A stretch of 64,000 nucleotides of DNA, from the NCBI GenBank assembly GCA_028571685.1, contig CM053146.1, positions 116,163,431-116,227,430 of the forward strand, given 5' to 3'. Within the stretch, counting starts at the first letter, position 1. Each line of letters opens with the position of its first letter. This document shows positions 1-11,159 of this stretch, piece by piece. This DNA is from Heterohyrax brucei. Its lineage: Eukaryota; Chordata; Mammalia; Hyracoidea; Procaviidae. Made by a program: the position numbers and the translations under genes. The notes beneath the pieces are model-generated. The model saw only the letters and a program-made list of their open reading frames with translations, was not told the origin of the DNA and did not search any database.

Positions 1-1522
1 TCGGTACACTGCGCTGTTTCCAGCTGCCTTTAGACCCAGGCCCTTACCAGCCTCTAGAGATAGGTTTATTTTGGAAACGTTCGATTTTTGTCTCAATGAT
101 CCTTTTACTACCATTGTACAGCAGATGCGTGACTGGTCAGATGATGGCGCCATTATTCCTTGCCTCTAAAAGGCTCTTCCAGCTCATAAAATTATGCGAC
201 GCAGTGATTTTAGGTAGTGTGTAGAAGAAATGCGTAGCAAGATAATGGCTCTCAAGAAAGCATAATCTACCCCCTGTTTAAAAAAAAAGGAAAGTATCAT
301 TCCTTTTATACCAATTATATACTCTGAGGAAAAACAAAGCAGAATCTGAAAAATTCTGTAGCGATTGCATTTTCAGAAGAAAATCACCATAAACAGTGTG
401 GGGTATCTTTCCATTCCTTTAAAGAAGATGTAAATATTTACATATGTTATTTGAATGGGGTATGTATGTAACCTGCTTTTCTCAGTTAATGCATGCTGGA
501 CTTTATTTGTATCACTGTATAAAAATCTAACGGATAAAACACTGCTGCCTCCTGAAATTGCACTGACCCAGAGGCTAGAAGGCAAAAATTTTCATCTCCA
601 TGTATCTGGGTTAAGAAACTTGTTACACAGTGGCCAATGAATTGAATAGAAATAAGCTGAAAATTTAGGGTGAAGACCAGCTTCTGCAAAATATTGTTTG
701 CTTCTTTTGATGTTTTTTCAAACTGCAGCTTTCAGCCCATTAGTGAGTTGTAAAAGTATATTATGACTAGCATTTAAGAACAAGAGTGCAGAAAAAAAAT
801 GCAGTGTGTAGTGAGTCTATTGTTTTGTAAAACTTTAAATTTTGTATGTATGTTTGTGTGTGTGTGTGTATGTGCTTTGTTGCAATACAAAATGTGTTCC
901 TGTGTCATGCTAAATAAATTTGAAATTCACTAATGCTGTCGGCACGCATTTCAAATAGAAGCAATGATGCAGTTAAGATAAACAATTTTATTTTTTCTGT
1001 AGAATATGACAGTTTTTTTTGCAGCAAATTAGATACCTGTTTGTTTTTCCTGATATTAAAACAATCAATTAGTGTTCCTGAAAATACAGAGAAGCAACAT
1101 TTCATTCAAATTTAAGAGGTTTAGGAGCATAAGCTGTTCTGATTTATTTAGGGTGAAATCATAGCTGCACTGCTTACTGTGTGTGATCTATTTAGGCTAC
1201 CTCTTCTTTGTAAATCTCAGTTCCCGATTTGTGATGATGCCTGGCACAATTGGTTAAGTGCTTGATACTAGCCGAAATACCGACATTCTCATTTGGAAGA
1301 AAGTCTTGGTGATCAGCTTCCAAAGAGTCACAGTCTTGAAAATCCTTTGGAGCACAGTTGTACTCTGCACACATGGGGTAGCCATGCTTTGGAATGGACC
1401 TGCCAGCAACAGTAAGAACATAGCACCTACCTCATAAGATTCTTTGAGTTCTAGATGATAATAATGCATGGGAAGCTGTTAACATAGTACCTGACTCAGA
1501 TTTGTAGCACTAGCTAAGGAGC
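1..1522. other. intergenic or 5'-intronic sequence, no gene recognised
   Basis: No open reading frame here resembles a known protein, and no splice-framed exon could be recognised. The first ~260 bases carry several CpG dinucleotides, more than the AT-rich sequence that follows. A short (GT)n tract lies near 855-872. An AATAAA hexamer at about 911-916 follows a T/G-rich stretch, so the segment could be the 3' end of an upstream transcript, but nothing else supports this. The human gene upstream of ZDBF2 is GPR1; nothing here was recognised as GPR1 coding sequence. Confidence 0.4.
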
Positions 1523-2750
1523 CCTGGTGATGCAATGGTTAAGCATTTGGCTGCTAGTGGAAAGGTTTGAGATTTGAACCCACTGGTAACTCTGAGGAAG
1601 AACTGGGATCTGCACCACTAACGATTGTTGTTTTTGTTGTGTGTGCCATCTAGTGGATTTTTGAATTGTAGTAACACTGTAGGACAGACTAGTACTGCCT
1701 TGCAGGGTTTCTTAGGCTGTCATATATACCAGAGCAGATTGCCAAGCCTATAGCAGCTGGTGCGTATGAACCGTCTGTCTTTTGGTTAGCAGCTGAGTGA
1801 TTAATCATTCTTTGGATTAGCAGACCAGTGCATAGCCACTTTGCTGTGAGGGCTTTTTTTCCCATAAAAATTGTTTTTATTTTGTGCAGTTGAGTTGATT
1901 CTGACTCACAGCAGCTATCTAGGATGAAGCAGAACTGCTAAGGCTTCCTAGGTTGTCATCTTTAGGAAACAGATCACCATGCCTCCTCACCATACCTCAC
2001 TATAGCAGTTGGTGGGTTTAAACCCCAACTTTTTGTCTAACAGCCCAGCACCTAGTCATTTTACTACCAGGGCTCTCTTCACCATAAAGGTTGTATCTGT
2101 TTTGTGCCATTGAGTCAATTCTAACTCCTAGTGAGCCTATAGGGCAGAGTAGAACTACCCCATAGAGTTTCCAAGGAGCGAATGATGGATTCAAAGTGCT
2201 GAGCTTTTGGTTAGCAGCTGTAGCTTCTAATTAACCGCTGTGTCACCAAGGGTTTCCCTATAGGGCAGAGTAAATCTGCCCTGTAAGGTGTTGTAGGCTA
2301 TTGTCTTTATGGAAGCAGATCACCAAGTATCACCAATATAGTGGTAAGTGGCTTTGAACCCCAACTTCTGATTAACAGACCAGTACTTAGCACTTCGACC
2401 AGCAGGCCCCATTCCCCCTTGAAGGTGGCTTTTGTCTTGTGCCGTTGAGCTGATTCTGACTCTGTAGGGCAGAGTAGATCTGCCCTGTAAAGCTTCCTAG
2501 GCTGTCTTCTTTATGGGAGCAGATCATCAAGTTTCCTCCTTGAATGCCACAGTGGCTGGTGGGTTTGAACCACTCACCTCTTGGTTAGGAGAGTAGTGCT
2601 TAACCATTGTTCTACCCGAACTGCTCCTATAAAGATTTAGAAGAAAACAAAAAACCCTGTCATCCTGGAGCAGCTAGTGGGCTCAAACCACTGACCTTTC
2701 CATTAACAACCCAGCACTTTAACCAGTGTACCACAAGGGCCTCTCACAAG
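1523..2750. repeat. cluster of adjacent AfroSINE-type SINE copies
   Basis: At least six SINE segments lie almost end to end: one + strand 5' half at about 1523-1620, then minus-strand copies at about 1625-1850, 1866-2070, 2085-2252, 2256-2400 and 2415-2625, and a partial copy at about 2640-2745. Each minus copy starts with a degenerate form of the 'gttgagtcgattctgactca' tail and ends near 'accagggct', which is the SINE 5' end. Several are the longer subtype, with an extra segment like 'taggctgtcttctttatggg' before the 'agctggtgggtttgaacc' block. The copies differ substantially from each other, so they look like separate old insertions rather than a recent tandem duplication. Confidence 0.75.
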
Positions 2751-2799
2751 GGCTATGTTCTAGACAGCCTTATGAGTCAGAATTGACTTGACACAACAC

Positions 2800-5149
2800 A
2801 CAACATTCAACTGACATCGTGCCCTTCTGTTTATTTTACAAGAGGATGGTGGATTTCGTTGGCCATTATTTTGACAGAGTCAACTTGAAAAACACCTAAC
2901 AGCTCATTTTGACAGTGTTTAGCTCTGCGGCAGATACAAATCTCAGGTGTGCAAGAAATACATCTTAAAAAAAAATTACAGTTTCTGTTGAGTTGGTTGT
3001 GCTGAAGTTATCCCAGATGGATCAGAAATCTGTTTACTTGGACTAAATTGGTTTATACAGTTGTAAGTACTAACTGAACCAATGGAGCTGGCGTCTGAGT
3101 ATTTTCTTTCTTTTTTAAATAGCATTGTGATTTTTATGAAAAATAAATGCTTTGGAAAAATCTTTAAAATAGTCATAATTCAGTTTTGAAAATGCTTTCT
3201 TATTCCTCTTTAGAGAAACTGAAATGGAAACTTGTAGAGGATGCATCATGAATATGGTTTAAGAAAAAAGTGATTTGGAACTCTAGCAGACCTACTCATA
3301 AAAAACAAACCTCAACAGAACTATAAAACCCAACTTGACCTTAAACCAAATGTTCGTATACCTGTGTTTAAGTTAAAATACTAAAGTTGTATGTATAGAT
3401 ATTTTTGAAATCATGCTATTTTCTGACTCTAGAAAGATAACAACCTTTGGCTCTTGTCAGGAGTTTCTGTCTTATACTGATAAAATGGAATACTCTGCAG
3501 TCATTAAACACTCTGTTTGCAATGATATATAATGATATATTGGTGCTCATCATACATGATTAAGTGAAAATAAAACAGGATATATAGTACCATGACATTT
3601 TTGTAAAAATATGTGTAGAACAAGGAAGAATATATGACAGATGTTAACAGTGGGTAGTGGGATTATGGCTGATTTCATGCTATTTTTCCTTGTCTGTATT
3701 TTTATTATTGTACTTTAACAAACATGTTTTACTTTCATAATAAAATCCATTTTTAAGAGAAAAAATACAAGAGTATGCGTTTTCCTAATTTGTAAAGCAT
3801 GAATGAGACTTTTTTTTTTGTTGACTCTTTGAATTTGGTTATTTTGGGTATTATCTAAATCCTAGGTATTGGTGTTCTGTATTTTAGCAATTCTAGAAAT
3901 CCGAGTATCCTAAGAATTGGTACTGACTAGTTCAACAATTATATTCTTTCCTTTTTGAAGAGCTCCCTTGAGAAGGGAAGAACCATTATTTCAGAATTTT
4001 CTTAAAACACCTTTAGAGTCTATCTCTTTTAGAAAAAATTTCATGCCACCTAAAGCTGTGATCAGAAATTAATTAGTTTCCTTTGAAATCTATCCAAACC
4101 CAGCCTACTTTTCCTGCTGTATTTCCCCTTAAAGTCTCAAATGAAATGTTACATCAGCTGAACTTGTTAGCTTGATATTTCCAAACTAGTTTGTCTTTTC
4201 TTGCTCTTTTATTCCCGCTGGTGTCATTTCTTCTTTGCTATTCTGGACACCTCTTCCTGATCTTTTTGTAAGCAAATTTTACCTGTCTTACGGTTAAAAA
4301 GTCCTATCATATTCATTGTGACATCCCTGGACCTCCCAGTTAAAACTGAGTGTTACAGTTGAACCCTGTCAGCACTTACTGGTGCTTCGGCATTTCTTAA
4401 ACACCTCCTGATAGTGTTACTTTTATTAATTTCCCAACCCCATTTAAAACTTTAAAAAAAAAAAAAGTCTCTGAGTTCTTTGTATTTGTTAAAGCTCCAT
4501 TGCACAGGTTAGGTGTGTAATAGTTATTCCTTGATTTTACAGTGGTGTCACTGGTTCTTTGAGTCCCATTGTTGGAATTTTTGTTAACCGGTGATCCTGG
4601 ATAAGGGTCAACATTTTGCTAACAACAAAGTGGAGAGTTACAAAATTGGTAATTTTTGCAGTTATTCAGTGGACAACAATGACCACTGATACAGGTATAA
4701 GGAATTGACAATATTTTTCATGAAGACAAACATAGTAGATAAGAGTTGAGTCGTTAGTCTGGAACTGAAACTTCGTATTTTTCTTTTAATGGCATTTCAT
4801 GAGGCTTATTTGGGAGTTGATAGAATGTTTCCTTCTTGATCTTATCAGAAGCATAGTTGCTCCTTACATTGTTTTGTAGCTAGTGTTCCTGAAACCCAGA
4901 GATCTGAAGTGTTTGATGGTGGGTTAGGTGGGCCATCAGCAGTCTCTGCTTCAGAGCATTTTAGAGGGTCATGTGAAATTCAGTGTCGTCGTCTGTAAAG
5001 TTGTCTCTGTTCAAAAGTTATTTTTTTCCTTCTTTTATTGGAAATAACATTACATCACTTTTCTAACAAGTATGACATGGGTATTCAACTAGTGGTTGAT
5101 GTTTCTAGGGGGGTTACTGTCTTTTTAAATTGTGTATTTTAATTTACAG
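2800..5149. other. non-coding stretch with an old LINE 3' end
   Basis: No gene was recognised. At about 3480-3755, on the + strand, the sequence resembles the 3' end of an ancient L1-type element: a 'cagtcattaaa' block, a 'taagtgaaaataaaaca' block, then 'gtggtgggattatgg'-like text and a T-rich end. The rest is AT-rich sequence with no recognised repeat or exon. Confidence 0.45.
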
Positions 5150-5198
5150 ATGTTTACCAGGACTGATATTGCTGATGAAATGCCTTTTTCTTTAGAAG
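5150..5198 (+). other. candidate upstream (5' UTR) exon
   Basis: A pyrimidine-rich tract ends in 'aatttacag' at 5149, and 49 bases later 'gaag' is followed by 'gtaaat', so the stretch could be spliced as an internal exon ahead of the first coding exon of ZDBF2. It opens with ATG and has 16 open codons before the donor. Splicing it to 6804 would place its short frame against the in-frame TGA at 6831-6833 or against another frame, so it would act as a leader exon. The sole support is the splice-site pattern. Confidence 0.25.
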
Positions 5199-6803
5199 GT
5201 AAATAATTTGTTACTTTATAAAAATAATAGGTACTAGTAGAATTCAGTTTCTGTAAGAAGACCCAGTTAGCCATGCCAAGTTATGTAATCTTAGACTCTA
5301 TACCTTTAGTAGAATTTTATTAATACAGATAAAAATGGTGCTGTGCTATTGCATCAACTCATAATCAAAGCAACCTTGGAGCATTTTAAAGATGCATGAT
5401 CTTCATGAGCCTGGGCTATCTCGAGGGATTTGGATTCAGTAAGTTTCAGGTGGGATTCTAGCATGTGAATTTTTAAAACTGCCATCAGGAGCTTCTAACT
5501 CACTGCTTCGGTCTTTATGGCACGTATGTGATACTATGGATTACAAAAATGACAGGTCAAAGTGCCATGGAGTTAAAGACCATAAAAGTTAAAAGATTAA
5601 AAAAAAAAGTGTTTAAGAATGTGCATTTTGTGATGATAAATTGGTACTTTGGTACTTGATTTTGCCTTTCTTTCAGTGAGTGTTTTAAATATATTTTCAA
5701 TAAAGCACTAAAATGCTTGTCATTTTATGGTTTTCAAAATTTAAGTTTAAGCTCTAGAGTTCTTGTAGCCTGAAAATGGCTGCAGCTGTAAATATAGCAT
5801 GAAAATCTTATCTTGTTGCCTCATTTTAATATATGAAATAAATTAATGGAAAAATAAGACAAATTTTAAGTAATTTACTATATGTTCTATATTTTAGAGG
5901 CTGGTTTTATTGATTTACTTTCCCTGTAAGTGTGGGAAATCAGAATCAAAGAGTCCCCTAATAAAAAAGTAATAGGTAAGTAAATGCTGTGATAGCATTT
6001 TGACTTCATGAAGCTTTTCTGTTTTCCTTTTACTGGTCCTAGTGCTGCAGTTTCAGTTTTTCAGTCACTGATTTTAGTGATTATGCCTTTTCAGTTGCAG
6101 AATAGTAATTTTACACAGGGAAAGTCAGCAATGCTGTATATACATTGTAGAGTCTTCATGTTCTGTATTTTCCAGCAGATAAGAATGCATCATTGGTGCA
6201 TGTGATTTTCGAAAGAAAAACATCTTTGTTTCAGAATTTCAATTAGTTGTCATTCCATTCATTAGCAACTTTGTTGGATAAATTATTTTAAAATCTACTT
6301 CTGTGTAAACTAAGCGGAAAATGCCATGACACAGTCAGGTTGTATGTGACATTGATAATGTAAGTAATTTGAGTCAGCATTGAATTGATTGCATTAATTA
6401 GGTATAGAAATATGATGGAAAAGTTAATAAGCCCCATTATAGTAAATATGTTACAGTAACATCTTAGAAATTATAATTTGTCTTTAAGAATTGAACATTG
6501 TGTTCTTCAGTACTGAAGCAGTCCCTCATATTTCTGTTATTAGTAAATTGATTAGAAATTTAATCTTCTGAGTTTCAAATGTTGGTAATAAAGTACTCTT
6601 TCGATGATGCTTATCACTTATCTCTACTCAGGCTCTCTGTTTGATTTGATAGCTCATGACAGCCTTTTCTTGTGTTTTATACCAGAGAATTAGCAATAGG
6701 GTTGGGTAGAGTTCATGAGTGAATTTCTGTTCTTGTATTATCATAAGCATTCTCCTCATGGTAGTAAGAATTATTGTGATTTTGGCCTTTTTCTTTTTTT
6801 CAG
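5199..6803. other. non-coding stretch upstream of the first coding exon
   Basis: AT-rich sequence with no recognised gene or SINE. It ends with a strong pyrimidine tract immediately before the acceptor AG at 6802-6803. No CpG-rich promoter-like segment is visible. Confidence 0.5.
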
Positions 6804-6908
6804 TTTGATTATTCAAGGATAGTTACCACTTGACTTGGGTTGTTTAACATGCAGAACGGACAAGGATATTGCACCTTTTGCCATGTGCTCTATAATAATC
6901 TGGAAGAG
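6804..6908 (+). CDS. ZDBF2: ZDBF2 first coding exon (start codon and Cys half of the zinc finger)
   Basis: The exon follows a long T-rich tract ending in 'tttttttcag' and ends at GAG|gtgaga. Bases 6804-6848 are 5' UTR. The start ATG is 6849-6851, supported by an in-frame TGA at 6831-6833 that excludes an upstream start in this exon. It encodes 20 residues that include Y7, C8 and C11 (a C-x2-C pair) followed by 'HVLYNNLEE'. These cysteines form the first half of a DBF4-type zinc finger; the two histidines are in the next exon. The intron falls in phase 0 after E20. DBF4-type fingers are known from the cell-cycle regulator DBF4, whose product activates CDC7, but the molecular role of ZDBF2 is not established. 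Identity rests on the finger together with the giant repeat-rich last exon in matching phase. Confidence 0.88.
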
Positions 6909-7112
6909 GTGAGAGATTCATATTAATATGGTGGTGCCTCTCAGGATTTATTTATGATGTTCCATTACAATTTGTTAAATTCATTTACTCATATGTTGAA
7001 GAGATCATATTGAGAATCTACTAGCTGCCAGGTGTTAAGACTCTGGAGATACAACTAACAAAACCAAGTCACCTTTTTTTATAAGTCTGACTTTTTAGTG
7101 GTATGACACTGG

Positions 7113-7262
7113 AAAAAACCCAACCTGCTGCCATCGAGTCAATTCCAGCTCACAGTGACCCTAAGAACAGAGTGGACCTGCCCCATAGAATTTCCAGGGA
7201 GCAGCACCTGGTAGACTTGAGCCGCTGACCTTTTAATAAGGGTACCATCAGGGTTTCCTCTA
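7113..7262 (-). mobile_element. AfroSINE-type SINE
   Basis: Minus-strand copy, short subtype. It reads from a 'catcgagtcaattccagctc' tail through 'ccccatagaatttccaggg' to 'catcagggtttcc', the 5' end of the SINE. The region just before the end is partly deleted. Confidence 0.75.
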
Positions 7263-7342
7263 GTGGTATAAGGCAGAAATAATCATACAGATTTAGTATA
7301 TGTCAATTTGTAGTCAATCCAATGAAGAAAATAAAATAGGAA

Positions 7343-7491
7343 ACAACAACAACCCTTTGTTGTCCATTGAGTCTGACTCATAATACAGCATAGAACTGCT
7401 CTGTAGAGTTTCCAAGGAACAGCTGGTAGATTTGAACCGCCAACCTCTTAGTTATCAGCTTGGCTCTTAATCACTGTATCACTAGGGCTCC
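7343..7491 (-). mobile_element. AfroSINE-type SINE
   Basis: Minus-strand short-subtype copy. Visible blocks are 'ccattgagtctgactcataa', 'gtagagtttccaaggaacag' and a terminal 'cactagggctcc'. It is separated from the neighbouring copies by fewer than 100 bases. Confidence 0.75.
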
Positions 7492-7509
7492 AACCTGTGC
7501 GTGTATGTT

Positions 7510-7645
7510 GTGGGGAATCACTGCCATAGAGTGTATTCTGACCCTATAGTGACGCTATAGGACAGAGTAGCACTGCTGCATAGAGTTTCCAGGGAGTACC
7601 TGGTAGATTTGAACTGCTGGCATTTTGGTTAGGAGCTATTTTGGT
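7510..7645 (-). mobile_element. AfroSINE-type SINE, 5'-truncated
   Basis: Minus-strand copy with 'ataggacagagtagcactgc' and 'catagagtttccagggagta'. It stops after the 'attttggttaggagc' block, so the SINE 5' end is missing. Confidence 0.7.
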
Positions 7646-7765
7646 TTCCAAAATAAGGAAGGGGGTCCAATCTCAGTGGGGTAGCCAACTAAGGCCTCTA
7701 TAAGGAAGTGGCATTTTTGAACTGAAATTTGAATAACATGTGAGGGCCATTGTTGCAGGTATCTG

Positions 7766-7915
7766 GGGAAACCCTGGTGGCATAGTGGTTAAGTGCTATG
7801 GCTGTTAACCCAGAAGTCTGAAGGTGTTCCTTGGAAACTCTGTGGGGCAGTTCTATTTTGTTTTACAGGGTTGCTATGAGTCCACGTCAACAATGGCAGT
7901 GGGTTTGTGTTTTTT
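7766..7915 (+). mobile_element. AfroSINE-type SINE
   Basis: Plus-strand copy with a clear head 'aaccctggtggcatagtggt', containing the pol III A-box-like part. The middle block is 'tccttggaaactctgtgggg', followed by a 'gttgctatgagtcc' tail and a G/T-rich end. The B-box region is shortened. Confidence 0.8.
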
Positions 7916-8846
7916 GGTTGAGGGGAAGAATTTTGAGGTAGAGCACAGACACCTTGAGGCAGAAGGTGATTAGCCTGCTGAGAGGCAGGAGGCCTATGCC
8001 GTTCCTGTGAAGCTGGGAGATGGGTGTTAAGTGATAAGAGAAGAATTCAGAGAAGTAGGTTATGGAAGACGTTGTAGACTAAGAAAAGGACTTTCAGTTT
8101 CATTCCACCTCAGATGGGAAGCCATAATCAGATTTGGAGAGGTGATTCATCCAACTTATATTTTAAAAGTGTCACCTGACAGGAAAAATGTTATATGGGG
8201 ATATTTTTAAATTAATTTTTTATTGATGCATAATTCACATATCATAAGCTTCACCTTCTAAAAGTGAATAATTCAATGATTGTTTGTGTGTTCACAAAAT
8301 GGTCGTGTCATCACTACTGTCTAATCCCGAAATATTTTTGTATGCCGAAAAGGAATACCAGTTCTACTAGCAGTCATTCCACAGTCTCTCTTCCCTCAAT
8401 TCATAGCATCTACTAATTACTTTCTGCCTCTGTGGATTTGCCTCTACTGGACTTTTATGTGAATGGAATCATACACAGTTGAATCTTTTATGCCATACTT
8501 CTTTAACTTGGCTTAGTATTTTCAAGGTTCATTGATGTTATAGCATGTATTTAAGTACTTCATTAACTTTTATGGCTTGATAATATGGTTGTATGGATAT
8601 ACCACATTTTATGCATCCGTTCAAAAACTGACAGACATTAGAGGCATGTTTTCCACTTTTGGCTGCTCTGAATAATGTTTCTAGGAACACTCTATAGTTT
8701 TTGTGTGGGCATAGGTTTTTTTGTTGTCTTGGTCACATGGTGGCAGTGCAATTGCTGGGTCATGTGGTAGCTCTAAGTGTACATTTTTGAGAAATTGCTA
8801 GATTCTTCTCTCAAGTGGATGTAGCATTTTGTAACCCACCCCCACC

Positions 8847-9001
8847 CAAACCCTGTGCTACTGAGTTGGGCGACTCATAGCGACCCTATAGGTCCAGGCA
8901 GAACTGCCCCACAGAGTTTTGAAGGAGCGCCTGGTGGATTTGAACTGCTGATCTTTTGGTTAGCAGACATAACACTTAAGCCACTAGGCCACCAGGGTTT
9001 C
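8847..9001 (-). mobile_element. AfroSINE-type SINE
   Basis: Well-preserved minus-strand short-subtype copy. Blocks include 'gcgactcatagcgaccctat', 'gaaggagcgcctggtggatt' and a terminal 'gccaccagggtttcc'. It is inserted in the old L1 fragment. Confidence 0.85.
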
Positions 9002-9153
9002 CATATTCCCACCAGCAACATGGATTTGAGTTTCCCATTTCTCTGCATCCTTGGCAATGCTTGTTACTATCTGTTGTTTTGATTATGGCTATTTGAAGTT
9101 AGAGTAAAGTAGTCTCATTGTGCTTTTGATTTACATATCCCTAATGACATTGA

Positions 9154-9318
9154 GGAAACCCTGTTGGCATAATTTGGTTGAAGTGTTACAGCTGCTAGTT
9201 AAAAGGTTGGCAGTTCTAATCCAAAGGTGCTCCTTGGAAACACTATGGAACAGTTCTTCTGTTGTATAGGGTTGCTAGGAGCTGAAATTGACTTGACTGC
9301 AGTGGGTTTGGTTTTGAT
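9154..9318 (+). mobile_element. AfroSINE-type SINE
   Basis: Plus-strand copy from 'ggaaaccctgttggcataat' through 'ggtgctccttggaaacacta' to 'ctgcagtgggtttggttt'. It has the complete head and 3' tail and is inserted in the old L1 fragment. Confidence 0.82.
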
Positions 9319-9646
9319 TCTTTAATGACATTGAGCATCTTTTTATTTGCTCACTGTCCATTTATATGTCTTTGGAGAAATGCCTATTCAAGTTTTTTGT
9401 GCATTTTTAAATTGGGTTACTTCTCTTTTTATTAAATTTTAAGGGATCTTTAAGTATTCTTGGTACTGTACCCTTATGAGATATGTGATGTACAAATATT
9501 TTCTTGCCCAGTCTGTGAATTTTTTTCCCCACCTTTCTGGTAGTTTCCTTTGCAGTGTAAAAATTTTTTTGTACAAGGACAATAGAAAATAAAACTAATA
9601 GAACAATACCCCATGAATATGTATGAAAGAACCTGTAACAAATTGA

Positions 9647-9688
9647 ATTCAGTGGATTTGACTTGACGGCACTTGGCTGGCTTTAATA
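9647..9688 (+). mobile_element. SINE/RTE 3' tail fragment
   Basis: Only the tail shared by AfroSINE and RTE is present: 'gatttgacttgacggcactt' followed by 'ggctggct'. The small size prevents telling the SINE from the LINE. Confidence 0.45.
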
Positions 9689-9919
9689 TATAAAAATAAT
9701 TATAAACCATGATCAAATGTAGTTTAACTCAGGGATACAAAGTTAGTTCACTATTTGAAAGTCACTCAATGTTATATACCATATTGTAGACTAAAGAAGA
9801 AAAATCACATAATTATCCTTAATTTTATTTTTAGATTAGACATTGCTGGTGTATAAAACAACTGATTTTTGTGTACTGATCTGTAGTCTGCTGAACTCAT
9901 TAGGTCTAACTTAGTTCTA

Positions 9920-9954
9920 ATTGTGTGTGTGTATGTGTGTGTGTGTGTGTGTGT
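9920..9954. repeat. (GT)n microsatellite
   Basis: A tract of alternating T and G about 35 bases long with one interruption (tgtgtgtgtatgtgtgtg). It lies inside the old L1 fragment. Confidence 0.85.
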
Positions 9955-10004
9955 ATTCTTTAGGATTTTCTGTGTTAGATCATGCTATCTGCAATTAGAG
10001 ATGG

Positions 10005-10370
10005 TGTCCTAGTCATATGCTACAGTTGTAACAGAAATGCCACAAGTGAATGGCTTTTAAAAAGATAAACGCTTATTCTTACATAGTCCAGTAGGCTACA
10101 AGTCTAAATTTAGAGTGTCCACAGGGGAAGGCTTTCCCTCTTTGCTGGCTGTGGAGAAAAGTCCTTGGGTTGCATCAGTCTTTGGTTAGGGAGCATCTTG
10201 ACATAGGAATTTAAGGTCTGAAAGCCATGCTGTACTCCCAGTGATGCTTTCTTGATGGTATGAGGTTATTCATTTTCTGCTTCCCTTTCCTTTTATCTCT
10301 TGTAAGATAAGAGGATAAAGGGGGGTATAAGCCACACATGTTTTGGGGGGCACACATTCAATCCATGACA
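10005..10370 (-). mobile_element. solo MaLR-like LTR with 5-bp target duplication
   Basis: The element starts TGTCC and ends GACA. It is flanked by identical 'gatgg' pentamers at 10000-10004 and 10371-10375, the 5-bp duplication expected of LTR integration. Read on the minus strand it begins like the other LTRs in this window ('tgtcatggattgaatgtgtg'). The surrounding L1 text continues uninterrupted if the LTR is removed. No internal retroviral sequence is present, so it is a recombined solo LTR. Confidence 0.85.
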
Positions 10371-10413
10371 GATGGTTTTATTTTTTTGTTTCTAATCTGC
10401 ATGCCTTTTATTG

Positions 10414-10915
10414 TGCTTCAGGTAAAAGTTTACAAAGCAAATTAGTTTCCTATTAAACAATTAATAAACAAATTGTTTTGTGGCATTATTTGCCAACGCT
10501 ATGATGTGTCAACACATTCCCCCTCTCAATGTCACGTTTCCCATTTCCATTTGTCTGATTTTCCTGGCCTTCCCTGCCTTCTTGTGTTTGTTTTGGGGCT
10601 GATGTTTTTATTTAGTCTTCTATATAACACTGAACTGTGTATGTTACTGTTGTATAGTGCCAGTCTAATCTTTGGCTGAAGGATGAACTTCAGTGTGTCT
10701 GGGTGCTCTACTCTGGGAGTTTCTTCAGTTTCTGTCAGACCTGTAAGCCTGATATTTTTTGTGAATTTTAGTTTTGTTCTATGTTTTTCTCCGTCTCTGT
10801 CTGGGACCCTCTATTGTGATTAATGTCAGAGAAGTTGGTGGTGGTGGCTGGGCACCATCTAGTTCTAGACTCTGGTGGAGTCTGTAGTAGTGGTGGTCCA
10901 TTTCTCCTTTGGACT
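10414..10915 (-). mobile_element. younger L1 3' UTR, 5'-truncated
   Basis: About 500 bases that match, in order, the segment at about 12060-12550: 'agtttcctattaaacaatta', 'tctaatctttggctgaagga', 'ttttgttctatgtttttctc', 'gggcaccatctagttctaga'. This is a repeated LINE 3' UTR on the minus strand. It interrupts the older L1 text, which resumes at 'cttgcctaattactctgg'. Confidence 0.6.
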
Positions 10916-11159
10916 AATGGATGTTTTTATCTTTTTCTTGCCTAATTACTCTGGATAGAGCCTCCAGTGTAATCTTGAATAGCCATGGCAAGAGAGGAGC
11001 TTCTGGTCTTATTCTTGATCCTAGGGGAAGCTTTTCAGGCTTTCTGTTAAGTATACCATCTGTGGATTTTTCATAGATACTGTTCATCAGGTTGAAGAAG
11101 CTCCTTTCTGTTCCTGGTTGAATCACGAAAGGGTGTTGTATCAAACTTCTCTGCATGTA

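Larger units (their letters stand above)
8205..9545 (-). mobile_element. old L1-type LINE fragment, interrupted by SINEs
   Basis: The text (for example 'tttttattgatgcataattc', 'ggatataccacattttatgc', 'ggtcatgtggtagctctaag') matches the reverse complement of the 3' part of ancient mammalian L1 elements. SINEs at about 8847-9001 and 9154-9318 interrupt it, and the L1 text continues after each. No coding potential remains. Confidence 0.6.
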
